Positions 12,201 through 24,200 of a DNA stretch of 64,000 nt are shown here, in pieces. Origin of the DNA: Tyto alba (lineage: Eukaryota; Chordata; Aves; Strigiformes; Tytonidae); assembly GCF_018691265.1 (NCBI RefSeq), contig NW_024881322.1, forward strand, positions 9,661,989 to 9,725,988, read 5' to 3'. How positions within the stretch are numbered: the stretch's first letter is position 1; each line of letters begins with the position of its first letter. The translations under genes and the position numbers were made by a program. Below the pieces are notes generated by a model that made no database searches, was not told the DNA's origin, and saw only the letters and a program-made list of their open reading frames with translations.

Positions 12201-15200
12201 GTCTCCAGACCCACAAGGACACTGTCCACTCATGATCATGGTAATGAAGAGAAGTTTCTGGTTCTTTTATTTTTTTTAAGTGGCAGTTTTGGAAGGAAGT
12301 GATTTAGGTAATGCACTTACCTAATGTCACTTAAGATCACAGAAGGATGAGTTTTGTAAGCTCTTCAAGGCAAAAGTTACAGTAATATGTAAGTGGTCAA
12401 GGAAGCATACGAAAGAAGACAGTTCTTCCTGGGAGAGGTGCTTCTACTTTTTGAGAACAGTGAGTTAAGAGAGGGTGGCTGTGTTTTTCAGGCAAGAAAA
12501 CTGCCCGAGAAAAGTTCTCCTTCCTGTGGCACTGCGCATCCCAGAGGAGGCCATATGGATGTAGTACACTACAGCTCATAAAGACCACCCTCACCATGGC
12601 CAATATGCCATCTCCAGCCTAGATGACCCGCTATAAAAACAACGATCAGAAATAAAATCAGATCTTATGGACCGAGATAGGTTTTAGACTTCTTTTTCTT
12701 TTCTCGTCAGCCTGAGAAGCTGCAGTGGACAAGCAGGAGGCATTTTTATCAGAAGCTCATCTGCTGTCCCTGTGGCCTCACCACCGACACCCCCTGCCAC
12801 CCAGGTGCAAATGCCACCAAGCACCAGTGTGCTGCACGCCAGGGCTGTGGGTGCTGGGAGCAGCGGGGGGGTTGTGGTCCCCAGGCTGGTGGTGGGGCTC
12901 TTGTCTTGGCAGAGATCCATGGTTCCCCCAACCAGGGAAGCCAGGAGATGGCATTAAGGGTCCCTGCCTTGGTCCCAGCCCTGAGAGCAGGGTCACCGAG
13001 GCTGGCTGGCTATGCTGCCCTTAGTACAGAGCTAAAACATGAGGAGCATATTAGTAGCCCAGCACTTGGCTAAATGCTTCATGAGAAAGACAGGAAAAAA
13101 AAAAAAAAGATAACTTACTTTGTCTTAGTGGGAAATCCATGTAGAAAATATCAAAGTTGGCAAATTTCTCAGATTTCGCAATTTCTTTCAGGACATTGGA
13201 AAGTTGTAGAGCTCTCTGCAAAAAATCAAGTGCTTTAGTGACGATTCATTGGTACTAACGTTGCTTTGCATGGATTCAGCTTTTGTCACCGATGCACGGT
13301 CAGGAATCTGAAAGCTAATGCTGCCCTTTTAGCTCGAGGAAAGGAGGTGAGATGGGGCTCTTCACCATAACACAGCCTTGCATGAGCTCCACCAGCCTTT
13401 GAGCTCCCCAGCTCACCACGCAGTATGTCACTGCAGGTTGCACTGGGCAGGTTGCACTCAGCTGATGCAATAAGTTTAATGCAGCGTATGGTTGTTTTAC
13501 TGGATGCCTCTTTTAGTAGTGTCTCTACGCCTGTGTAAATATTCCGAATTTCTCAGTTTCAGAGACCTCTTGAGGAGTGGCAGCACAGTTATTTCCGATT
13601 CTCATAAAGAAAATTGAAACTTTCCATATAGTAAAAGTGTTCTCCTTTCCCAATATCTCTCCCATTACTGTGCTGTGAGTGCTAATCTAGGCAACTGTGT
13701 GGCCAATTGCTAATTGTGTGGCTTATCTAACCAGACCAAATTCTGCTCTTACTTTCAGAAGAGTAAATTACCTCCATTGAGCATCCACCTAACTGATATA
13801 TCCAGTGTGATTTCTACAGCTGTAACAGAGATCAGGATCTCCTAAATATTTAAATTGTGCAGTTTGGATAATAACGTAGACAATTAGTTTCAGACAGGGG
13901 CTCAGAAGGAAGATTAATTCATACCCTGCAGACATATGAATTGTTCATGGACAGAAGTTACGTGTGCTATATGTTCTCTATTGTTGGTACAAATACATGA
14001 AGCGCAATCCTGCAAAGATTTAGGGATGTACTTAATTACCTTCTCTGAAGTCGAGTGACAGGACATAAAATGAAACATGTATGAAAGCCTTGGTGAAATT
14101 AAGGCCATATTTTTTGTTTAGTGAATGCAAATATTAATACAACTATACACATAGGTGGCATCTTTGATAATATTTGGTTACTGGCTCTTTTACGGGGCTG
14201 CAGGGTGTTGCTGGGATTAAAAATCAGCTTGTACAGTAGGGGAATAAGTGGCTGGTATTATGTGACATTTGCTTCTGCAGCCAGATTTTTAGGGTGAGTT
14301 TTAAGACATCTCTGTTCCGTTCCTTTCCCTCCCTGCACTGAGTCTGGATGCACCTTGGTCACACCGTCTGGTGATTAAGTCCACAGAAACGTGTCTGAAG
14401 ATGATTAGCACAAGTCCCAGATGATGACAGGGTAAGGCTCTTGCTCTGGGGGCCTGCTCGCCCTGCCAGCGAAATCTATGTGGTTGGCTTTTCATACTCA
14501 CAGCTACTTGATTGACAAGCCTTCTCTTTCTTATCAGGTGCATTTTCTCCTTAAAGAACATGAACTTGAACAGATTTTTCTCGGGCAGATCGCAGCCCTT
14601 GAGAATAAATTTGGGCAACTGAGAGGTTGGAAAGGGAATATATTTATGAATCCCTTAATTTAACCATGCTGCGTCCCAGAGCCTGAGAGGTGTTTGAATG
14701 GATGGGTATGGATGTTTCCATATCTCCCCGCTTTTGGAAGAAAAAAGCGTGCTGACGTTTCGCCTTTGAGATACCAGGTTTATATCCTGAGACACAGGGG
14801 CAAGCTGGAAGAGCATCTGTGCAAGAGGGCGGCCCTGTTGCAGCATCATCGAGACTTACCTCTGAGGTCAAATTCCTGAGGGTCTCGTTGGGGGTCAGCC
14901 AGCCGCTGCAGGGGCTCACCTGGGGGGGCACGGGGAGTGGGGCGTTAGCAGTGGCTGAGAGGAAAGTGGGGGGCTCATAAGCTGCGGCCAGAGACCTTAC
15001 CTGGAGGCAGTCAAGGAAAGAATAAAGTTGGCTGTACGTGACGTCCCTGTTCAGCTGCCCTGCGAAGCACAGAGAGGGAAACTTCATGTGCCTGATGGCC
15101 AACAGTAACTTCATTTTGCAGGTCTGTGCCTTTGCATGCATTAGACCCCTCAGTGGAGAAGAGGCACCCTGGGAGCCCCAACTGTCTCCCCACCCCCCCC

Positions 15201-18200
15201 AGTTATCCTCCCACCACCAGACCGGGGTGCATCAGAGGGGACACCGATGCCCCCTTCCCACTAAGGCACCCGCATCCCCACGCCTGCAGAGCTGCTTTCG
15301 CTTCTCCCGCGTCCCCCTCCGGCCTTTGACAGGTGATTTGTCCCGTACGTGGGGTTACTCATCACAGCCTGCAACAACCTCCAAAGTGCGTGACGGATAT
15401 TTTAACGTGTCTCTCACCCTCCAAACAAATGCAGGGCTTGCAAAGCTGAAGGGAAGATTGAAGGTGCCTGTATAGAGTCTGAGTTTCGCATTTACCTCAT
15501 AAAGGTTGGCCTTAAAAGGGAGGAACGATTTTGCTGTCACGGAAGGAAGTTGATATGCTTGTGTGGGTGAGCAAATCCAAGCACCAAGTCAAACATCTTG
15601 CTGACGTTCCCTAAAATTCACTGCACTATGCAATAGCTCGGCTTTCCAAGAAAATTACCCCATTTTTCTGACTGTTTTGCTTCTTTGGTAGCTACAACCA
15701 AAATGGAAATTAAATGGCTACTCAGTTCTCTGAGTTGGTAGCACACTGATCATCCCATCAGGCTTTGTTATTTTTGCAGGGCTGAAATATACAGTTTCTA
15801 TCATTGTTTTGGGAACTGCAAAGTATGATATCTTCTAAGTGAAATGGGTTCCTCATGTTGGTTATCAGCAGCTCCCTGAAATAGCTGTGATTCCTGCCTG
15901 TCTCACGGCTGCCCATTGCCCAGCACCAGTATCAGCTGCCTGGGGAGTAAACTATGGGGAGCTCAAAGATTCCATGTCACTACCAGATATTGGGGCTGTC
16001 CCAGACCCATGTAGCCTGAAAACATCAGGCCCTGGGGCGTGCTGTCAGGGGCACCAGGGATTCGGCAGCAAGCCAGACCGACGTCTGGTTGTGCCTGACT
16101 GGCAGCCAAGTGGGGAAACCAGCTCGTAACCCCTCTGAGGATCTTCCAGAAGTGAGCTCGTGCTGCTAAAAATGCTGCTTAAGATTAATTGGGTCCCTCT
16201 AAGGCAGATCAGCCCCTCTGAAAAATTTCCAACTGGTCCTATACATAATCACTCCTGATTTGGCTTGTGCCAAAAAAGGCTACGTGTTGTCTTTGATAAT
16301 TAGATACCCAGTAGAGGAGCCATCCCTGTGCATTCAAGGAAAGAAATGGGTTTATGTGACTGAAAAATAATTATCACAGGATCTCCCTGCCCTGAAAAGG
16401 ACAAGATTTTTATTTTATTTTATTTTTTTCTGTTTCCATTGGTAGTAGTATAGTGCTTTTTAGAAAAAAATGTAACAAGGTATCAGGAAGAGAAATGGAA
16501 GCCTCAGACTTCCTGGGAAGTGACAAGTACTTCTGAGGGGTGAAATAACCATAGTAGATAAGTCGGAAGCTGTGGGGCCACCGGCAATGATTGGGGAATC
16601 CTGGGGAAACCACATCATGAAGGCTATTTAAAGCTGTACTACCCAATGGTTGCCAAAATCATTTGATGATGTAATCTACCATTTTAATGATGTGATTTAG
16701 CTTCTCTCTCTCTTTGCTGATGAGAATTAAGAAGACAACTTTCCACTTGCTCAGATGCAAAAGAGATTGCTTTACCCAAATATAAATAAGAACATGCTTT
16801 TGGTCTAAAATTTGGCAGCAGAATGACCACAATGGGTCCTCGTGCACACTCTTGATTGGAGAACAAGGGATTTACTTTTAGCTTTACATAAAAACTTTCT
16901 TTGCTACCTGCATGAAGTATTTCACATTCTTTACCCACCGTGGAGTAGTATGAACTTGTAGAGAAGGGGTTCTGCATCCAGCTTTCAAGTTTCTCCACCC
17001 TACAACCTCCCACATCCCCAGGGAAATATTTCCACACTGACCCCAGGGACACAACTCTCAGACTAACCAAGGTTGGACGTCACACGTCATTGCGTATGAC
17101 TGCAGCCCCCGGTGATGACGTTCCTCCTTGCTGCTTGGCACAAGATGAAGCCAAGGAGCAAGTGGTCTGTTCATGGTCAGAGGCACAGTTGCAAATGCAT
17201 GAGCTGGGATGACAGGCTCTCAAGGACAGCCTCCCACATCTCTGAAAACACTACCCCAAAGCACCTTACAGCAACTGTGCTCTGAGGGAATGACCCCAAA
17301 ACCTGCCTTCACACGGTGTGAGGTTTCAATCATCACACCTGTGGGTAGTGTAGGAGGTGGCAGGCACCCAGAGCTTGCTGAAAATGTATTTCTCTAATAT
17401 CTAACCAGTCTTTTGCAAACCCCTGACTTATTCTTCTGTCCTGGTCCACATCTAGTTTTATCAAGACATCCACCAGTCAGCAAATGGAGGTGTTCACCAA
17501 ATGTCCAGCTCCACCTGTAACAACAACCAGGATGCCAGAAGGCAGTCCTGCCATAATTTTGGGCTGAGACACCTTGTTTCCACATCCACAGCATGTGCTG
17601 AGCCCGGTTTGGTGCTGAGTGGGTCCAGCTGGTTGGGGAACTAGGCAGGATAGGGTTTATTCTCTACCTGCCCTGTCCTGCACTGGGGATGGATAGTAAG
17701 CTGGCTCTCCTACTTCTACTGCACAGCCAATATCTGTCTATTATTTCTCAGATCTCCTCCACTCTGTCGGGTTTTCTTGAAATCGTCAATAGATTCATAA
17801 ATTATTCAGGGAGAGAAGGCAACACGAGCAGGCAGAGAACCAGGAGGAACCCCACAACATCTCATTTACCTAGAGGATGGTATCTGTCATGCAGGTTATC
17901 CCAGAGAAAGCGGCCATCTACCAAGCCGGTTAAAATCACGTGGCTGCCATTTGGAAGACGGGAGTCCAGGTAGCGCAGAGCTTGCACCACGTTGGAGAGC
18001 ATTTCTTTGGGTGTTGTCATGTGAGCCAGTGTGTCACGGTTCCTGCAGAAGAAGAGGATGCCAACAGGACATTGTGTCGAGTAATACTGTGCCGCCCAAG
18101 AGGCACTTGAAACAGTGGCATTTTCTTCTTTGCTGCGCTTCCACATTAAGTTAGATGAAAACTTATAAAATGATACTATGTGTTTTAGTGTCTCATTGCC

Positions 18201-21200
18201 AAAATAAGAAGTAATATAGAAACCTCCCCTGATGTAACATATTTCCCTGCTAAAAACAGATGCATCCCTTTTTTATGGAGGGGCCTCTTGTTGTGAGTTA
18301 ACCCCTGTGGGCATCTCAGCATCCCACAGCCGCTTGCTCGCTCCCCCCCAACACACCCCCAGTGAGACAGGGGAAGAGGAAAGGAAGAGTATAAGCAAGA
18401 AAACTTAGGCGTCAAGATAAAAAAAAAAAAAAAAAAAAGAAAAAGAAGTTATTGTTCAATAAGCAGAGAAGAAGTAGAAGAAGAAAGCAAGCAAGCAAAA
18501 GAAGTGCAATCACTCACCACATCCCATGGGTAGACTGATGCTCAGCCAGCTCCTCAGCAGAATATGGCTAACACCCCCCTGCCGGTAAAATTCCCTCCTC
18601 TCCCTTTTTATTGCTAAGCACAGTGTTACAAGGCATGGACCATCCCTTCAGTCAGTTTGGGTCATCTGCCCAGCTGTGTCCCCCCCAACCTCTTTCGCAC
18701 CCCCACTCTACTCACTGGGGGTCAGAGTGAGAAACAGGCACAGCCCCGACGCTGTGCAAACACTGCTCAGCAACAGCTGAAAAAGTGTGTTATCAGCATT
18801 GTTTTGGTTAAAAATCTGAAACACAGCACCATAGGAACAGCTATGAAGAAAATTAACACTATCCTAGGCAGACCCAGAACACTTCCATAAAGAAAAAAGC
18901 CTTAGCTCTCCTACTGGTTTTATTCCATAGCTTGCAAATGAGTTAGTCTTTACTTACAGTGCAGAGCAGCAAATCAGAGCCATGAAGCAGACTACGACCA
19001 CATTGTTTTCCTGTGGTGTTAAAAATCCATGTAATACTACTGCAGTAACCCTGGTGTCTCGCTCTTCGTAGCTGTTGCAGAGCTTCTTAAGCCACTTGAT
19101 ATAAATCCAGAAACTTGCTGAGCTGTAGTCCTTAAACATCCCTGATGCTTTTGATGGCTGCAAAGACACTGCCCTTGGTGTACTTACCAAACTCCAGTCT
19201 GGGGCTGACATTCGACTGATCTAATGTCTATCTCACGTTTCAGCAGAAAAAGAATCCATTGCCCTAAGGGGGTGCAGGGTGCTGCTGCCCCTGGTTAAGA
19301 ACCTCGGTGGTTCAGCTCTGAATTGGGAGGAAAAGATACTGGTCCACACACATGGTTTCAGGGTGTGGGATGCCCTACAGATAGGTGAAAGGAGAGCTGC
19401 TTTCCCCATGGATTGTTGTGTGTAGCTTACATTCAACATGCTCTTTGATTATGCCAGGTAGAAATGTCTATAAGGTAGCTTTGTCTCTCACGTGTCCTAT
19501 ACCTCTTACCACAGCTCTGCTGGAGGGCAGGAGACCAGTGAAGGGTCTGGACAAGTGTGAGAGACTGGAGGGAGGAGGAGGAGGCTGGAGGGAGTTGGTA
19601 TTTAAGATAAAATAGACTTCAGAAATGCTTATTAGGTACAGGAGCAGCATCAGTGTCTTGCATGCACTGACACTCATGTTTTGTGGCTCATTGGCAGGCC
19701 TGAACCTCTTCAAGCCAGAGTCCCAGACTCAGGTTTATCCCTCCCCTCTTGCATTTAGCTGTAAATGCTGCAGGGGTGGAAATAATAAAATCCTGAAGTT
19801 GAAATAATTTTCAACTTACATAAGAAAAACAAACAAGTGAAACCACCCCAGGGTGCATAGAGAACACTGCTCTAGTTATATTATTAAAACAGCCACTTTA
19901 TTACAGACAAGTCATTCACTCACTCTTTCCCCCGAGAGCTATTGCCACGCTGTCACGGTGCACGTGTCCATAACAGGGGCTACGAGCAAGTGGGTGAACA
20001 CAGCACCCAGGAGGCTGTCCCATCCCAATCCATGGGTCTCTGGCATGGGAGAGACCTCCAGCTCTGTGAGGCCCTGCTCCAGCACCACCTGGGAATCAGA
20101 GCAGGGCCAGCTCCAGGGAAAAGCCTCCCACTGTCCAGAGATGTCCCATTGCCCTCCATCAGAGCAAAGAGTCAGTGGGATGGAAAGAAGGACACCGGTG
20201 CGTGTTTCCACAAACCCCAGGCAGCTCCAGGGTGGCCCGGGCCCCCTTGGGACTTGTGGAGCAGAGCATGGAAGTCCAAAAATTGCCTTTTTTGAATTGA
20301 GAAAGAAAATAAAGACATGTGTTTGCAACATAAACTCTTAAAAGGGCCCCCAGAAGTAGCATTAAGAGCACCATAGCTGAGATTTGGAGCACATTGACAT
20401 GTGTGGCTGTGCACGGCATGGACCATGCACCTTGGGAAACAGGCTCTCGTGACAGTTTTAGTCCTGCCTTGGTGGTGCAGCTCAGTTGGACCAAGACTTT
20501 CAGACAGAAACCCTCAACACCCGCTGAGGATCTGATCTTGTTGCTCAAGAAGAAAGACAGGGGATGTCTTTCCAAGTAACGCATAAGGTTGCACTAATGT
20601 CCATCCTTATAGTTTTAGTGGTTACCACATTTTCTCCTCATGGGCTAGTTAGGAAGTGATCAACTTAGCAGCCACGAGGTTCCATCCAGGTCCTTTCCCT
20701 GGGAGAGACCTTTAATCTCTTTCATGGCTTCCCAGCAGCAAGAGAAGGGCAAACGTGATGCTTGCAGTGACGAGTGAGCTGCTGGGGAATCCAGGTAGGA
20801 TTTCTTGTCAGTGAACACTGTAGAAGCAGGAGCTTTCAAAAGTTTTGTTGTTTTGCCTCAAGGCATTAGAAATGTTTGTGCTCAAGGGGAGGGGGAAGAG
20901 AGGGGCAGTGGTGTTGGCGTACTGAGTCCTGTGTGGGAGAACCGCATTCCTGAGCAAGGATTTGGGATTCTTCAGTGGGCTGCGTTTTGCACACAAATTA
21001 ATAATTAGATGAGTTCCCTTGGCCCAGAAATTTATCTTAATGCAGTATGTGATGCTGAAGCTTTTGAGACTTTCTGATTAGGGAGAACTGAAAAACAGCA
21101 TTAAGATTCAGGCTTATCCTTGTGACAGCCACCCAAGCAAGGTACTTTTGAGATAAGACTGTGGTTTTGCCCTTAAATTACTCCATTTAGCCTACAGGTG

Positions 21201-24200
21201 TTGCAGCAGTTGATTTCAAAATACTGGTCTGATGTAAGGCCTCTACCGCAAGTAAACATGTCAGTGTGAGCTGAAATTAATATGACATTCATAACTCCAC
21301 TTTCTCTTGTCATTCTTCGCTGAAGCCATGTAGATATTTCAGTGCATTTCTTCACCTTTCCTTTCTGTGCCAGGCTATGAAATTAAAACCGACTGAGAAG
21401 CAAGTCATCTTGCAGGCACGTTCATTTTGGGCTCTGCCATAAGGACTTCGAGGTGCCTGGCTGAGCCCCGGGGGCCGTTGTGGTACCCCCACACGTGTGG
21501 TGCCCCTGGGAGGCAGCAGCTCGGGCCAGCCCCTCCACCTGGGACCTCAGGGAGCTGATGTTGGCCACGGTTCACTGAGTCAGAGCGTAGCTAGTGGATG
21601 TTAATGTTAGGATTCCTGATGCATTGGATCTAGGTATTTTAGGGAGCACACCCTGCCTCCCCTACGATACCCGAATACACAGTAACATCCCTGGCCATGC
21701 ACGCAGCTCCTGGATGTCCCAACACCACGGGTACCCTAGCTGTGCACATATGCAACACAGAGGGCCCAGGCAGCCTCATGCAATCTGTGTAAAGCTTTTC
21801 CAGCTCTCCTCTGCCACAGAGACCTCCTCCAGACCCTTTAACACAGTCTGGCCCAAACGTAGCCCTCCACCCTCCTTCTGCACGGGGTTCGTGAGCCTGG
21901 CCTGCCACGTCCTGCAGGGCAGCAATTCCCCTCTCCTGGTGACCCCAACCCAAATAAATGTATTCCTCTCCCCCAGACAGTGTTTCAGCCACATCTCTGC
22001 TTTCCAGCCCCATGCTGTTACATGCCCGGGGTTTGGGCCACTGGTGTACGGGCCCCACACCCCACGTGTAGGTACACGCAGCGCTGGATCTGCAGGGCAG
22101 GAGTTCAGCTCCGGCTCGCTGCAGAGGGGTGTTAACACCCGGGACACGAGGGCTACAGGTGCTGCATGCTCACGTACTATTTTTAGGGCTGGAGGGGCGC
22201 AGGAGCGCTCTGGTGATGGGAGCTTTACAGAAGGGGAGCGTTATTCCCCCGTTGGTGCCGGTGCTGCTTTGTACCTGTTCCCTTCCCGGTGGCCGCCTGC
22301 TCACCCCACGTTGCTGCTGTCGCCCTCCCGCTTGCTGCAGATGACATAACTGCAAAGCTGGGAAAGAGAGGCTGGAGGAATGGTGCCTTACCCCCCCCAC
22401 AACTAATACGTGCAATAATGGTACAGCATTTGAGACTGCTGGGGCTCATTATTATCTTGTCTGAATATTTTTTGTTCCAGGTCTCTGTGTGCCACACTGT
22501 GTCCCACATTTACACCTCAGTGGGCTGAGAGATACCATTGCCATCTGTCTTTATTTTTCTAACCCCCCTGTTTGGACACCACAGTGTGGAGACTACTGGG
22601 AACGTGTAACACAGGCTGCCAATTTCATTATCTTTCTCCTCTACAAACATCCATATTACTCATTGCCCTTCATGGGATGAAATACTGGCATTTTAACAAT
22701 GCTTTGGCTAAGAGCTGTTTCTCCGATCTCGGCACACTGCTCTCTTTTGAAGGTAAAATACAGGATAAGGCCAGAAAGGCTCTATTACTGCTGTTTAAAG
22801 CTATCCTTGAAGAGGGTTTTATTTGTCAAGCCCTAGGTTTGAAGTCAAGCCCACTGGATGCTCTGCATCCTCCGTAACCTCTGTGGGTACATCAGAGCCA
22901 GGGCAGCTATACACAGTGACTGGACGCTGAAAAAATCTCTCTCCACTGTACATCCCACTCGATGGGAACAGCACGGAAACAGCGTGTGGCTACAGAAGCT
23001 GCAGCATCTTTCCTTGCTGGAGTCACAGGGATCACTACAGCCTGATAGCCTCTTTTGATGCTGCAAATGTTTTGGAAGAAAACAGACAGCAGAGAGAATT
23101 TGAGCGGACAAAAGTGTCTCTGGCAGGTAATGAATGCAGGGATAAAAAGGGCAGAGTTTCAAGTAATAAATACTGTTTTGGAACATACAGATGGGTGAGG
23201 CAAGGCCAAAACTGTTTAAATTTGTGGAAAATTTCATTTTACTTCAGGCAAGAATAGAAAGTAGTGTTAGAGACAGGGAAAGTGAGAGGAATAACCTGCA
23301 GAATGAGGAATAAAACAAAGAAAAAAAGTACTTTTAGCAAAGCCAGTGAAACAGCAGAATTGAAATATATACACAGCAGAGCGGGCCAAGCTTGGGAGAA
23401 GACATCTCGAAAGTCTCTTTGGCAGGAGCCACGGACTTCAGGGAAGGTGCTATTGAGGTGGGTGGGTGGGGGTCATCATCCTGGGGGTGGTTGTAATGAT
23501 ACCTCCATAAGCCTCTTAATAAACAGGTGCCCAGGACAGTCTTGCCAGCAAGTAGCAGGAGGTCTGTGACTGCTTTTCCCACTCAGTCGAAGGGTGGTGG
23601 TGTCACTTTTGAGGACTTGGGCGCCCTTCCCATAACGGGAGTGTGGTGCTGAGGGCAGATTTGGCAGTTCTGGTCAGGGGTGCAGAGAGAGCACGAGCAC
23701 CAGAGGGAGATGCCAAGGGTGAGGGCTTCATGGGAGGTTATTTCATGGGAGGTTTTTTCTGCCTGCTGCCAGCATGTGGCCATGGAGGCGGTGGTGCCAG
23801 GGAAGGACCTAAAAGGTGGCCCTTGGGGTCCCACTTCTGTCCCGGCTGAGGGCTTCCAGGTGCTGTGGTGGCAGGGAAAGCCCTGCACAGCCTTTGGCCA
23901 TCCCTGTCTGGAGCACAACACCCCATGTGCAAAGTTTAAACCCAAGCACTTGCTGTTAAGCAAAGTTTTAAGATACCAAAACCAGGATATTTTAACATCG
24001 AAGTCTGACAGCCTGCATAAAAGCTCCAACTTCATTATAAAACCTGCAGGTGAGACTTCTCAAAAGCTTTGGAATGGGACTTAGCTGAGCATGCATCATG
24101 TATTAAAATTGAGTGTTTTGAGAGCCTCCACATAAGTCAGATTGATTTTTTCCGCTTAAAAGAAAACCTGAAGATACATCATGGTGAAAATAACGTCACA

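Noticed and set aside
17862..18146. 94-codon minus-strand frame as a separate small protein
   Set aside because: It is the 173-base AOAH exon plus intron read through both splice sites.
21594..22349. Longest open frame in the window, 251 codons on the plus strand
   Set aside because: It lies in a GC-rich intronic segment with open frames on both strands, has no recognisable domain, and is rich in Pro, Ser, Gly and Arg as expected by chance in such DNA. It runs antisense to AOAH.
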